Both the position numbers and the translations under genes were made by a program. Shown in pieces: positions 33,798-42,327 of a DNA stretch of 64,000 bases. Source of the DNA: an uncultured Prevotella sp. (GTDB lineage: Bacteria > Bacteroidota > Bacteroidia > Bacteroidales > Bacteroidaceae). The stretch spans positions 157,642 to 221,641 of the forward strand of contig CAMUYR010000003.1 in assembly GCA_947164965.1 (NCBI GenBank), given 5' to 3'. Under the pieces are notes generated by a model. That model made no database searches. It was not told the origin of the DNA and saw only the letters and a list, made by a program, of their open reading frames with translations. Every line of letters begins with the position of its first letter. Positions within the stretch are counted from its first letter, which is position 1.

Positions 33798-35383
33798 ATT
33801 ATGTCTGTCAACCAACTACTAATATTACGTGTCTCGGTATCGAATGCTACGCCAACTTTTACCACTTTACGCTCATCAGCCGTGTATGGGATCGCATAGC
33901 CTTTGTCATCAATTTGTTTAAGTGCTTCTTCTGCTGTACCACCTGCCTTCAACTCAAAAACATAGATGGTGTCAGGCATCCATACCACCATGTCCGTCCG
34001 CCCCCCAGTACACTTGACCTGAGTGCGCACATAGATATTAAGCATGGAGAAGATAAGGTATAGTGTATATTCATAAAAGCCTTCTGCCGTAGCAGCATCT
34101 TCTAACTTCTTTTTAAACCCTTCCACGTATGGGATACTGGCCAGATAGCTCTGCATTTCACGCATGGCCAAATTAATGTCACTTTGTTTTAAGGCCCTCC
34201 AGAATTTTAGAGCGAACCCTGCCTGCACATCCTTCGACTTTAGGCCAATATAGGCAGGTAAAAGTCCTTCGGCATAGCCCACACGTACTTCTTGGTTTGG
34301 TAGTGCTATGAGATACATCTGCGATTCCTTATCGTAGGTTCTAATGGTAAGGTAGCCACTCTGATAGAGCAACGGCAGGGCATCGTCCATCGCTTCTGTC
34401 GGCTTGTCGAAAGCTGAGGACGGCACCTCCATATTGTCCAGCGAGGTGATGTCGGTGTGGAAGCGTTTCATCTGGCGGATAAGAAATGTTGGTGTCCCGC
34501 TGTCAAACCAGTAGTTGTCTACTTCGCCTGACATGAAAGCCTTTATTAAACTAAAGGGGTTGTACACCTCTTCAGATTGTTTGGAGAAGTGGTAACCGTC
34601 ATATCGGTTTTTGAGCTTGGCATGCATCTCCTCGTAACTTATGTCATTCTTTTGAGCCAGAAGTTCAATATCTTCGTGAAGTGTTGTCACAAGTTCGTTC
34701 TCTGTGATGCCACAGATAGCTGAGAACTGTGGAATCATGGTGACATTCATCAAGTTGTTGATAGTGGAAAAGATGCTCAGTTGCGAGAATTTGGTAATAC
34801 CCGTGATAAAGCAGAACTTCAGTTTGGGATCCAGCATCTTCAGTCGCTGGTAAAACTCCTGCATTACTTCGCGCATGTCAGCCAATTGCTGATCATCATG
34901 AAGAACGTCAAGCAGTGGTGCGTCGTATTCGTCGATGATGACAACGACTTGCTCACCAGTCTGCTCATAGGCTCGGTTAACCAAGCCTGCCATACGCATG
35001 CCTGGTGATGACTCGCTTGGATTAGTGCCATATAGTTTTTCATATTCTCCAAGTAGTCGACCTAATTCGTCTTTGACTCCTTGTACAGGCATGTTCTTTG
35101 CACCGCTCAAGTCAAAGTGAAGTACAGGGTAGCGTTTCCACTCCTGTTCTAACTCCATTATCTTCAGTCCCTCGAATAGGTTGCGTTCTCCCGCAAAGTA
35201 GGAATGTAATGTCGAGGAAAGCAGTGACTTGCCGAAACGGCGCGGTCGGCTCAGGAAAATGTATTTGGCATAGTCGGCTAGTTGCCATACTAGATCAGTC
35301 TTGTCAACATACACATAACCTTTCTCGATAATCTCTGAGAATGTCTGTATCCCAACTGGGTATTTACGTCTACGTGTCACCAT
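33794..35383 (-). CDS. AAA-ATPase-like / PD-(D/E)XK nuclease family protein
   Basis: A 529-residue paralogue of the protein at 18697. Seen: KYPVGIQTFSEIIE, the P-loop variant SRPRRFGKS (about 45-53), Walker B VVIIDEYDAPLLDV, ITGITKFSQLSIFSTINNL, SGTPTFLIRQM and the nuclease-like end GRTDMVVW with VFELKAGG. Family: AAA-ATPase-like (PF09820) plus PD-(D/E)XK (PF08011), role unknown. It has a strong promoter of its own (35403-35434) and is directly coupled to the downstream GT4 gene by four bases, the same arrangement in principle as the copy at 18697. Confidence 0.88.
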   Translation of the reverse strand: MVTRRRKYPVGIQTFSEIIEKGYVYVDKTDLVWQLADYAKYIFLSRPRRFGKSLLSSTLHSYFAGERNLFEGLKIMELEQEWKRYPVLHFDLSGAKNMPVQGVKDELGRLLGEYEKLYGTNPSESSPGMRMAGLVNRAYEQTGEQVVVIIDEYDAPLLDVLHDDQQLADMREVMQEFYQRLKMLDPKLKFCFITGITKFSQLSIFSTINNLMNVTMIPQFSAICGITENELVTTLHEDIELLAQKNDISYEEMHAKLKNRYDGYHFSKQSEEVYNPFSLIKAFMSGEVDNYWFDSGTPTFLIRQMKRFHTDITSLDNMEVPSSAFDKPTEAMDDALPLLYQSGYLTIRTYDKESQMYLIALPNQEVRVGYAEGLLPAYIGLKSKDVQAGFALKFWRALKQSDINLAMREMQSYLASIPYVEGFKKKLEDAATAEGFYEYTLYLIFSMLNIYVRTQVKCTGGRTDMVVWMPDTIYVFELKAGGTAEEALKQIDDKGYAIPYTADERKVVKVGVAFDTETRNISSWLTDII

Positions 35384-35402
35384 GAGATTTGCTTTTATGG
35401 TG

Positions 35403-35434
35403 CAAAGATATGAATATTATTTGTAACAACCAAA
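35403..35434 (-). promoter_or_regulatory. Promoter of the second ATPase/nuclease gene
   Basis: Minus strand: TTTG at 35431-35434, 20 bases, TATCTTTG at 35403-35410. The -33 element lies just 3 bases before the stop end (35437) of the upstream gene. Confidence 0.7.
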
Positions 35435-35436
35435 CT

Positions 35437-36351
35437 TTACAGTCCTAATTTCCATTTGATCCTATCTTTCCACTGATAATATTTGGTCATTAGTGAACGG
35501 TTACGGCAGAGCCAACGTAATTGAAGAGTGATGAAGTGCTTTGGATAGTCGATAATGGCATTGGGCGTTACCAAGAAATGACTATAATCTGTCACTTTGT
35601 CCTTCATAAATCCTCGATGCTGGAAATGAGCATACATAGATTCTTTCTTTTCAAGTTTCCCGTTGTTGAACCGCAGCATATACAACTTGTTATCGATATG
35701 TTCAAAGATGACCTGTTGCCATCCTCGTGTCAGGCTGTTGAAGTGGTAGCTTTGCTTGGGCTTGGATGCATTATCGAAAGGCCATTCTAGCCAGCAATCA
35801 TCAGGATGGCAGCCACGCCACTTGTCACCAAATCCCTTATATTCGTACTCGTCATAATACATGGAACGCTGTTGGGTTAGCGCTTCCTTATAATCTACAT
35901 AACCATCAACTTCTTTCATGAAGAATGTATTGGTGTATTCGTCATTATGGTAGAGTGTGAAATGCCCATAGCCGGAAATCATTTTGTAGCGGGATAAAAT
36001 GTCATCCGTCACGAAATGGCGAATGTCACCATAGACCACATCGAGATCGCCCCATCCCCAGAAATCATAGTTTTTCACATAATCTGAGAATATATAGGCA
36101 AAGGCAGGGCGATAGTCGCATATTTTGTAAGGACGGTCGAGCACGATGGGAAAATCAAACATATTCTGGACTATTTGCCTGAACTCTTCAAAAGTCATCT
36201 TTTTGACGATAATATTCTTTGCAGGTTCTACCTCGCAGTCGGTGAAAAACAGAAAGTCTATATCTGGATTGTATAATGCTGAGGCTCGCCACATTTTGTA
36301 TTGTGGTGGCAAGTTTCCGAAGTGGGGGAATAATACTATGACCTTTTTCAT
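35437..36351 (-). CDS. DUF6625 family glycosyltransferase-like protein
   Basis: A 304-residue protein of the DUF6625 type, related to GT-A fold glycosyltransferases of capsule and LPS loci. Seen: VIVLFPHFGNLPPQYKMW at the start, IDFLFFTDCEVE, RPYKICDYRPAFAYIFSDY, and the metal site WGWGDLDVVYGDIRHF with the DxD residues. A later block (GCHPDDCWLEW) is typical of this family. The sugar is unknown. It is the last gene of the unit that starts at the nucleotidyltransferase (26-base gap to the GT2 gene upstream). Confidence 0.82.
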   Translation of the reverse strand: MKKVIVLFPHFGNLPPQYKMWRASALYNPDIDFLFFTDCEVEPAKNIIVKKMTFEEFRQIVQNMFDFPIVLDRPYKICDYRPAFAYIFSDYVKNYDFWGWGDLDVVYGDIRHFVTDDILSRYKMISGYGHFTLYHNDEYTNTFFMKEVDGYVDYKEALTQQRSMYYDEYEYKGFGDKWRGCHPDDCWLEWPFDNASKPKQSYHFNSLTRGWQQVIFEHIDNKLYMLRFNNGKLEKKESMYAHFQHRGFMKDKVTDYSHFLVTPNAIIDYPKHFITLQLRWLCRNRSLMTKYYQWKDRIKWKLGL

Positions 36352-36377
36352 ATAGGAGAGTTGTTGATAGGGGTGTG

Positions 36378-37334
36378 CTATGTAAAAAGAGTAAGAAGTT
36401 TAAGAAGTCTGCGTTGTCCTAACTCTGCAAGTCGGAAGAGAATTTTTTGTGAACGGTTGTAATGAAACTTTCTATAATAGGAATTACATTCTGGATGTGT
36501 TGTAATATAGAGGTCAATGTCTCTGTTTTCTTTGTTCAACAAGAAAGTTTGCTTAGTTAAGAAGGTTCGTGTAAGAACCTCGTCACGATAGGTATCATAT
36601 ACATCATTATCTTTAAGAAAACGGATTGCTAAATCCATACCTTTATACATGGAATCATGAAAAGCTTTTGGGTTGACGTGGGTCACACTTTGTGCATTGT
36701 CTATTCGGTAGTAATAGACTGGTTTCTCTAAGTTGGCGATGCTATTTGCGTAGAAGTACAATTTTATCATCATCAAATGGTCTTCTGAAGCATTAACACC
36801 TTCTGCAAAGCGTATATGATGTTCTTCAATCAAACTTCTTCGGATAAATAGTTGCCACATGGCCTCTATGCTGTCCCAAGCTTTGATATGTTGTTTGAGT
36901 AGGTCGGTTTTATCGCTCCATGGTCTTTGCTTAATTGGCCGCTTGTTCTTGCCTTTGATTTCATAATAGCCACATCTCACAATGTCGCAGTTGGTGTTAA
37001 TGGCTATATCCACCAACGATTGTATAGCATCTCTCTCTAAATAGTCGTCGCTGTCCACAAACAGGATATAATCACCTTTAGCATTATCAAGAAGTATATT
37101 GCGTACAGTCGCAATACCTTGATTCTTCTCATTATGAAGAATTTTAATGTCAAATGTGTTAACAGTTTGCTGTGTCAGTTTTTTTGCAATAACCATGCTG
37201 CTATCTGGTGAAGCATCATCTACAATGATAATCTCCAGATTCTGATAGGTTTGGCTCAATACAGTTTGCAGACATTGTTCAATGTACTTCTCCGCTTTGT
37301 ATACTGGTATTAATATAGAGACTTTGGGCTTCAT
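36378..37334 (-). CDS. Glycosyltransferase family 2
   Basis: A 318-residue GT2 enzyme. Seen: VSILIPVYKAEKYIEQCLQT, EIIIVDDASPDSSM, IATVRNILLDNAKGDYILFV and the metal site VDSDDYLERDA, then GVNASEDHLMMIKLYFYA in the acceptor half. All signature residues are intact. It belongs to the minus-strand unit that begins at 42145, 6 bases after the stop of the GT2 gene upstream. Confidence 0.9.
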   Translation of the reverse strand: MKPKVSILIPVYKAEKYIEQCLQTVLSQTYQNLEIIIVDDASPDSSMVIAKKLTQQTVNTFDIKILHNEKNQGIATVRNILLDNAKGDYILFVDSDDYLERDAIQSLVDIAINTNCDIVRCGYYEIKGKNKRPIKQRPWSDKTDLLKQHIKAWDSIEAMWQLFIRRSLIEEHHIRFAEGVNASEDHLMMIKLYFYANSIANLEKPVYYYRIDNAQSVTHVNPKAFHDSMYKGMDLAIRFLKDNDVYDTYRDEVLTRTFLTKQTFLLNKENRDIDLYITTHPECNSYYRKFHYNRSQKILFRLAELGQRRLLKLLTLFT

Positions 37335-37340
37335 TGGTTT

Positions 37341-38147
37341 TTAATGTTTTCTTACAAATGGTTTATATAAATATAGAATAGCTTTTGTTACCCACAGGAT
37401 GACTTTCTGGAGCCTAAAAGTTCTATTGAACTGAGGAATCAAATCAAGCATCGGAGACTCCTTGTCATTGAAACGCTCGAAGTCTTTTATGACTCTGGGT
37501 GGGAATAATTTGTTCAGCACCTCTCTACGCTCGGCATCATTCAGTTCTTTCTGAATTTCTGATATGCCACCGTTTTGAAAGATTGCGACGGTAACAGGAA
37601 TCAACGAAAATGAGCAATTCTGGAAGATAATCTTTTCTATATAGAATTTCCAGTCAGATACTATCTTATAGTTCTCATCATAGAGAGAGTCCTTAAACAA
37701 TTTCCTTGAAATGAACGATGCCTGATGATCAACGGTGTTTTTGTAAAATTGAATCATAGTTGGATTTTCACTGACATGAAATGGCCTCGCAGAAAAGTCC
37801 TCGTTGACACTCTTTCCAGTGACGATGTCGGCGTTTAGATGTGGTAGGGTATTGCTCAAGACGTTCTCGTCGTAAAAATAGTCACCAGAATTCATGAAGT
37901 TCAAATAGTTACCATGGGCAGCTATAATGCCTTTGTTCATGGCATTGTAAATGCCTTTGTCTGGTTCTGAGACCCAATAGTCTATGTGACCAGCATATTC
38001 CTCTATGACTTCGCAACTGCCATCAGTGGAACCACCGTCGATAACGATATATTCAAAGTCTTTATAACTTTGATTGACAACGCTCTCAATGGTTTTACGT
38101 AAACCGTCTCGATTGTTGTAGTTAATAGTAATAATAGAATATTTCAT
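37341..38147 (-). CDS. Glycosyltransferase family 2 (WcaE/WcaA-like)
   Basis: A 268-residue GT2 enzyme of the short type seen in colanic-acid-like loci. Seen: YSIITINYNNRDGLRKTIES, EYIVIDGGSTDGSCEVIEEY, the block SEPDKGIYNAMNKGI and ANGNY-like HGNYLNFMNSGDYF, where NSGD takes the place of the usual DxD metal site, as is common in this subfamily. It overlaps the upstream GT4 gene by four bases (38144-38147), so it is translationally coupled. Confidence 0.9.
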   Translation of the reverse strand: MKYSIITINYNNRDGLRKTIESVVNQSYKDFEYIVIDGGSTDGSCEVIEEYAGHIDYWVSEPDKGIYNAMNKGIIAAHGNYLNFMNSGDYFYDENVLSNTLPHLNADIVTGKSVNEDFSARPFHVSENPTMIQFYKNTVDHQASFISRKLFKDSLYDENYKIVSDWKFYIEKIIFQNCSFSLIPVTVAIFQNGGISEIQKELNDAERREVLNKLFPPRVIKDFERFNDKESPMLDLIPQFNRTFRLQKVILWVTKAILYLYKPFVRKH

Positions 38148-39232
38148 TTCATTCCTTTTATCATTTCGTCTATAACCTTATTCCAAGTATATCGTTCTTC
38201 CACGAATCTTTGGCCGGTTTCTCCCATCGCTTTGAGCCTGTTTTTGTCAGAAAGGGCGTCAATAATAAGCTCTGCCACAGATTTCGGAGTAGCAGATGCT
38301 GTATAGAAACCATATTTTCCATAGCCTGAAAATTCAGGTACGGAAAATCTGTCCAGTCCTAAGATTGGCGCTTTGTTTGCTAAGGCTTCCAAATAGGTAA
38401 TGCCGTTGGGTTCGTTGAGGGCAGGCATCGTATATAGGACACATTCTTTAAACAACTGTACAGTAGTGGACCGTGGCTGGTTGTAATAGTATGTCACACC
38501 ATCTCCTTCAGGCCCATCAGTCCCTACCACGGCCAATTCTAAGTCTTTTATAGTCTGTTTGGCTATTCTGAATGCGGGAAGCAGAAGATTCAGGCCCTTG
38601 GGCTCTTCCAATCCTTTTCTCAGCACAATCAGCAGTAAATTTCTAGTATAGTCTTTTTCTTCCTTATAAAAAGTTAGATTTACACCAAACCCTACGTTAA
38701 TCACTTTCTCTGCAGGAACTCCATACACTTCTATAATATACTTTCTCGACCATTCATTTTGGGTAAATATCTTAGTAGCAAAAGAATAAGAACGAATGTC
38801 ATATTCTTCATATTTTTTTAATCCGTATTCCCGGAATAGTGATTTGGGGAAGGGTGGTTTGGGCGCAAACTCCTGTCTTGGTCTGGCTACGGCATCCACA
38901 TAGATATATGCATGGTGCGTCTTCTTTAAAGGTTTGTTGATAGCATTGCTCGATATGAAGAACAACGATGTATTGTCTTCTAAAGTATCGTCAATCTTTG
39001 ATATACACCGACCTAAACGTTGGAATAATATTGGGAGCTTTTCGAGACCGTCAAACCCCAATTTCTTCATCAAAGTTCTTAGGCGGTAATGTTGCCTGCT
39101 CAGCATCGAACTCATATCGATATGAACAGTTTCAAGCCCTTTTTCTTTGAAAAGGTTATTGAGTGTAGATGGAGTCCCTGACCATACTTTTGTGTCGTCT
39201 TCTGCCCCCCAGGCAAACAATGCTATTTTCAT
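38144..39232 (-). CDS. Glycosyltransferase, GT4
   Basis: A 362-residue GT-B fold enzyme. Seen: IALFAWGAEDDTKVWSGTPS at the start, IYVDAVARPRQ, VINVGFGVNLTFY, LLIVLRKGLEEPKGLNLLLP, and a donor region MPALNEPNGITYLEALANKAP with the E-x7-E residues (E of NEP and E of LEA). It is somewhat diverged from the other GT4 enzymes here. It overlaps its neighbours on both sides by four bases and lies between the kinase fusion and the GT2 gene, so it may transfer the group that the cassette activates (inference). Confidence 0.85.
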   Translation of the reverse strand: MKIALFAWGAEDDTKVWSGTPSTLNNLFKEKGLETVHIDMSSMLSRQHYRLRTLMKKLGFDGLEKLPILFQRLGRCISKIDDTLEDNTSLFFISSNAINKPLKKTHHAYIYVDAVARPRQEFAPKPPFPKSLFREYGLKKYEEYDIRSYSFATKIFTQNEWSRKYIIEVYGVPAEKVINVGFGVNLTFYKEEKDYTRNLLLIVLRKGLEEPKGLNLLLPAFRIAKQTIKDLELAVVGTDGPEGDGVTYYYNQPRSTTVQLFKECVLYTMPALNEPNGITYLEALANKAPILGLDRFSVPEFSGYGKYGFYTASATPKSVAELIIDALSDKNRLKAMGETGQRFVEERYTWNKVIDEMIKGMK

Positions 39233-40857
39233 TTGTGGAAGTTATGATAGTTAAACAATGATTCTGTACCGTAGTCAATGTAATCCTTCGCCATGATTGG
39301 GCGGAACTTCAACTTGTTGAGGAGCATGGCGTAGACAACATGTGACATGCAAATTTTTCCATCATCACTCATCTGTAGCAGATGCTTATAATAATGTTGG
39401 AACAGGTCCGTGTTTTCCAAACAGATGCCACCAACATTGAAATAATGACTGACGATGCGCTTCTCTATGATGTTAGTCACATAATACATGTCGTCCAGTG
39501 AGACATAACTTTTATGACGTGGGTCTACCATTTCCAAATTCTCCAATGCGAAGACTGCCACACCATTCTCACGGCGCACCTCGCCAGTGAAATAGCCGTC
39601 GGCATCCTTGATAAAAATGGCTCCATTGATGTCCTCCTGTATCAGTGTCTGCTGTACGGTTTCCACCTGCGACATGGTGGGATTATTAAGGATTACCAGG
39701 TGCGCGTTATTCAGGCCTAGTCGTTTGAACTGGAGTTTGAATATCTCATCAAGGCTGAATAACTCTGCGTGTTTGCGCAGGATGGTAAAATAGATATTGT
39801 TAAAAGCGCTGAGATTCAGTCCCTGTATCGAGCGGATACACAGCATGATGCCTGATTGGTCTAAACTGAATACGTAAGGCATAGCATCGGGTTGCGAAGC
39901 ATTATCCGCAGCAACAGGTATTATTAATGAAAACTCGTTTGCCTGGTCATCGTACTTTGTCAGCGATTCAGGTTCTGAAGTCTGCATTTGATGAAGAATC
40001 CGATAAATTTCTGTTTTCAGATAATCAACAACCTTAGGCTCTTTAGCATACTGAAGGATGCGTAGAAGATTGAGAATCTGATAGTCCTTATAGTAATTGC
40101 GATACCACTCATACTTGCTGAAGTATCTGTCGATTTCATGATCGATTTTCTCGCATATAATCTTCAGGCGTAGCTTGTCATAGGGCTTAACATACATGAG
40201 TTGGGACCACAGGTGAAAGGAGTCCTGTCTGATTTTTACAATATCCATCAATGGTGATTCAATGAAAGAGTCAAGAAAGTCTATCAGATAATAGTTGTTA
40301 CCATTGAAAAGGATATTGGAAAATGTCAGGTCACCATGACAGATACCTACTGGGATGTCTATGGATGATTGGCTACATAATGTTTCAATCCTTTTTTTTG
40401 CTATCCGGAGAATGTCTTTGATATCGGCATTGTCTATGATTAGCGGGTTAGAACCAATCTTTTGCTCCACATCAAGGAATTTCTCCATCGTTACTGATGT
40501 TGGTACACTTTGAATGTCTGAACCCTTGAGCTCCTTTTCAATAAAAAGTATGAGGGCATCGATGAAATACCTGATTTGCTCAAAGCCCGCTGTCTCGAAG
40601 TATTCAATGAAATTGCGGCTATATACATATTCCATCTTGACGGAGACATGTTCTGCATCTTGTTCTACGTTGAATATCTGGGGGATACGCACATGTTGGT
40701 ATTCCTCCATTGATGCCTTCTGTTGTTTTTCCGCCTGTAATATCAAGCGGGACAAGTATTTCTTGTCACGGCTTGATTTGTAAATGAACAAGTCGTTGTC
40801 TTCTCTGACAATATCTATGCTACAGCCAGAATGTCCTTTAACTTCTATTTCCATCAT
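39229..40857 (-). CDS. Aminoglycoside-phosphotransferase-like kinase fused to degenerate nucleotidyltransferase domain
   Basis: A 542-residue two-domain protein. Residues about 1-300 form a small-molecule kinase of the APH/choline-kinase type with the catalytic HGDLTFSN (174-181) and metal site DFLD (193-196). Residues about 308-542 look like the GT-A fold of NTP transferases: LIIPVAADNASQ, then SQVETVQQTL (396-405) and IFIKDADGYF (414-423). These correspond to GAVETCLIA and IVVMDCDLEF of the intact nucleotidyltransferase two genes upstream. The nucleotide loop GxGSRF...PKPL is absent, so this half may be inactive or regulatory. Coupled by 4-base overlaps to both neighbours. Kinase class is confident; the second domain is inferred. 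Confidence 0.75.
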   Translation of the reverse strand: MMEIEVKGHSGCSIDIVREDNDLFIYKSSRDKKYLSRLILQAEKQQKASMEEYQHVRIPQIFNVEQDAEHVSVKMEYVYSRNFIEYFETAGFEQIRYFIDALILFIEKELKGSDIQSVPTSVTMEKFLDVEQKIGSNPLIIDNADIKDILRIAKKRIETLCSQSSIDIPVGICHGDLTFSNILFNGNNYYLIDFLDSFIESPLMDIVKIRQDSFHLWSQLMYVKPYDKLRLKIICEKIDHEIDRYFSKYEWYRNYYKDYQILNLLRILQYAKEPKVVDYLKTEIYRILHQMQTSEPESLTKYDDQANEFSLIIPVAADNASQPDAMPYVFSLDQSGIMLCIRSIQGLNLSAFNNIYFTILRKHAELFSLDEIFKLQFKRLGLNNAHLVILNNPTMSQVETVQQTLIQEDINGAIFIKDADGYFTGEVRRENGVAVFALENLEMVDPRHKSYVSLDDMYYVTNIIEKRIVSHYFNVGGICLENTDLFQHYYKHLLQMSDDGKICMSHVVYAMLLNKLKFRPIMAKDYIDYGTESLFNYHNFHK

Positions 40858-41417
40858 TTGTAATAGTCTCCTGTAATTTTAACGACGTTTGCACCACTTC
40901 TCTCTGCTGCCATAAGTCCTACTTCTGTATCTTCGAAAATTAGTGTTTCCGTAGGGCTTACTTCCAATATGGACATGGATGTAATGTATATCTCTGGGTC
41001 TGGCTTTCCCTTTTTTACGGTATCGCCTGCAATAATCACATCAAAGATATCTTCCAATTGTAAGTGTTTCAGTACGTTCATTAGATTGCCACGTTGTGCT
41101 GTCGACGCAATGGCGGTTTTTACTCCAGAAACTTTTGCTTTTCGAATGAAATCTATCAATGTGACATTAGGCTTGAGATAACTAAAACATGTCGGATAAA
41201 CTTTCGCCTTCTCCTTCTTGATATTGCTACGTAGGTTTGCATCATCTATTTTCATGGCATCCATGAATGCATCAAAGCGAAGACCGAAGCAAGCATGATA
41301 CTGTTCTCTTGTTATGTCAAGGCCGAATTGTTTAAAAGTCAAACTGTATGCTTTAAAGTTAGCCTCGAAGGTATCAACAAGAGTACCATCAAAATCTGTT
41401 ATAATTGCTTTAATCAT
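40854..41417 (-). CDS. HAD-family phosphatase
   Basis: A 187-residue haloacid-dehalogenase-type hydrolase similar to phosphoglycolate phosphatase and beta-phosphoglucomutase. Seen: motif I ITDFDGTLVD (Asp 8 and Asp 10), a helical cap (about 18-80), motif II as IASTAQRG (about 104), motif III Lys in TVKKGKPDPEIY, and motif IV IFEDTEVGLMAA. It should act on a phosphate ester in the cytoplasm. It lies between the nucleotidyltransferase and the kinase fusion with 4-base overlaps on both sides, which suggests that all three work on one small metabolite. Confidence 0.88.
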   Translation of the reverse strand: MIKAIITDFDGTLVDTFEANFKAYSLTFKQFGLDITREQYHACFGLRFDAFMDAMKIDDANLRSNIKKEKAKVYPTCFSYLKPNVTLIDFIRKAKVSGVKTAIASTAQRGNLMNVLKHLQLEDIFDVIIAGDTVKKGKPDPEIYITSMSILEVSPTETLIFEDTEVGLMAAERSGANVVKITGDYYK

Positions 41418-42145
41418 AAATGCCGTTTTAGTTCTTCGGGTGTACCGTATGAATAATACTCTTCCATTGTTGATAATCTAACTGTTTCTCCATCAGCAAG
41501 TAGATAGTTGTAGAGTAGCGACACATAATACTCAGGTTTCGTAAATATGGGCTCGTTCATCAAGCGATGTGCCGCACTTAGAAATCCTTTGGCAGAAGAA
41601 AAGAAGTAAGCCCCGCAAAGGGCATGGTTGCTAATCACTTCTTTTTCTGCCGTACGTTTGACAATCATATTGTCATCAACTTCCGCATAGCTATAGCGAG
41701 GCTCTGATGACTCGAATGATACAAGCATTCCGCCATTTACCTTCTCAATAGGTTGTTCAAGAATGTGCTTGATACCTTGAATATAGCCCTTACTACGAAA
41801 TTCCAAATCACAATCCATCACTACGATGGAATCTTCTTTATCAATGACTGGTTCAGCAATGAGGCATGTTTCCACAGCGCCACGTGTCGTTTTTACTACA
41901 TAGAACACATTGGCATCAGGCAGTATTGCCTTGATTTGCTGCTCTATGTGATAGCTGTCGATATGCTCTTTGCGCACGATGAAACTATATTTCATGGGTG
42001 CTCCGTCAACTACCACACTACCTATTGCCCTCTTGAATAGGGGCACTCCCTTCAGTTCTATTAATGGTTTAGGTGTTGTCCATCCCTCCTTGAGGAAACG
42101 GCTCCCCTCGCCAGCCATTGGCATGATGATATGTAGTGGTCGCAT
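41414..42145 (-). CDS. Sugar/alcohol-phosphate nucleotidyltransferase (NTP transferase family)
   Basis: An NTP transferase (about 243 residues) that should join a phosphorylated compound to a nucleotide, as in the RfbA/LicC group. Seen: MRPLHIIMPMAGEGSRF with the nucleotide loop, TTPKPLIELKG, TTRGAVETCLIA, and the metal site VVMDCDLEF. All active-site blocks look intact. The start at 42145 matches the family opening; ATG 42172 is the alternative and is nearer the promoter (42198-42228). The gene opens a coupled run of five genes (HAD phosphatase, kinase fusion, GT4, GT2). The real substrate is unknown. Confidence 0.85.
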   Translation of the reverse strand: MRPLHIIMPMAGEGSRFLKEGWTTPKPLIELKGVPLFKRAIGSVVVDGAPMKYSFIVRKEHIDSYHIEQQIKAILPDANVFYVVKTTRGAVETCLIAEPVIDKEDSIVVMDCDLEFRSKGYIQGIKHILEQPIEKVNGGMLVSFESSEPRYSYAEVDDNMIVKRTAEKEVISNHALCGAYFFSSAKGFLSAAHRLMNEPIFTKPEYYVSLLYNYLLADGETVRLSTMEEYYSYGTPEELKRHL

Positions 42146-42197
42146 TTGTACAATATTGTTGTGTATAGTCATAGAAGCCTAATCATTAATGATATTG

Positions 42198-42228
42198 CAA
42201 AGATAGAACTTTTTTTATATATAGCAAA
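42198..42228 (-). promoter_or_regulatory. Promoter of the nucleotide-activation operon
   Basis: Minus strand: TTTG at 42225-42228, 19 bases, TATCTTTG at 42198-42205. A full match. It should drive the seven genes from 42145 down to 35437. Confidence 0.72.
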
Positions 42229-42327
42229 ACAATTAACATTGTTTTGTGTTGTAGAGCCGTTTTGTGGCTATTATACTAAAGTTCAATTCTAGATAATTTT
42301 TCTGTACACGTTATGTTTCGTGTTTGT

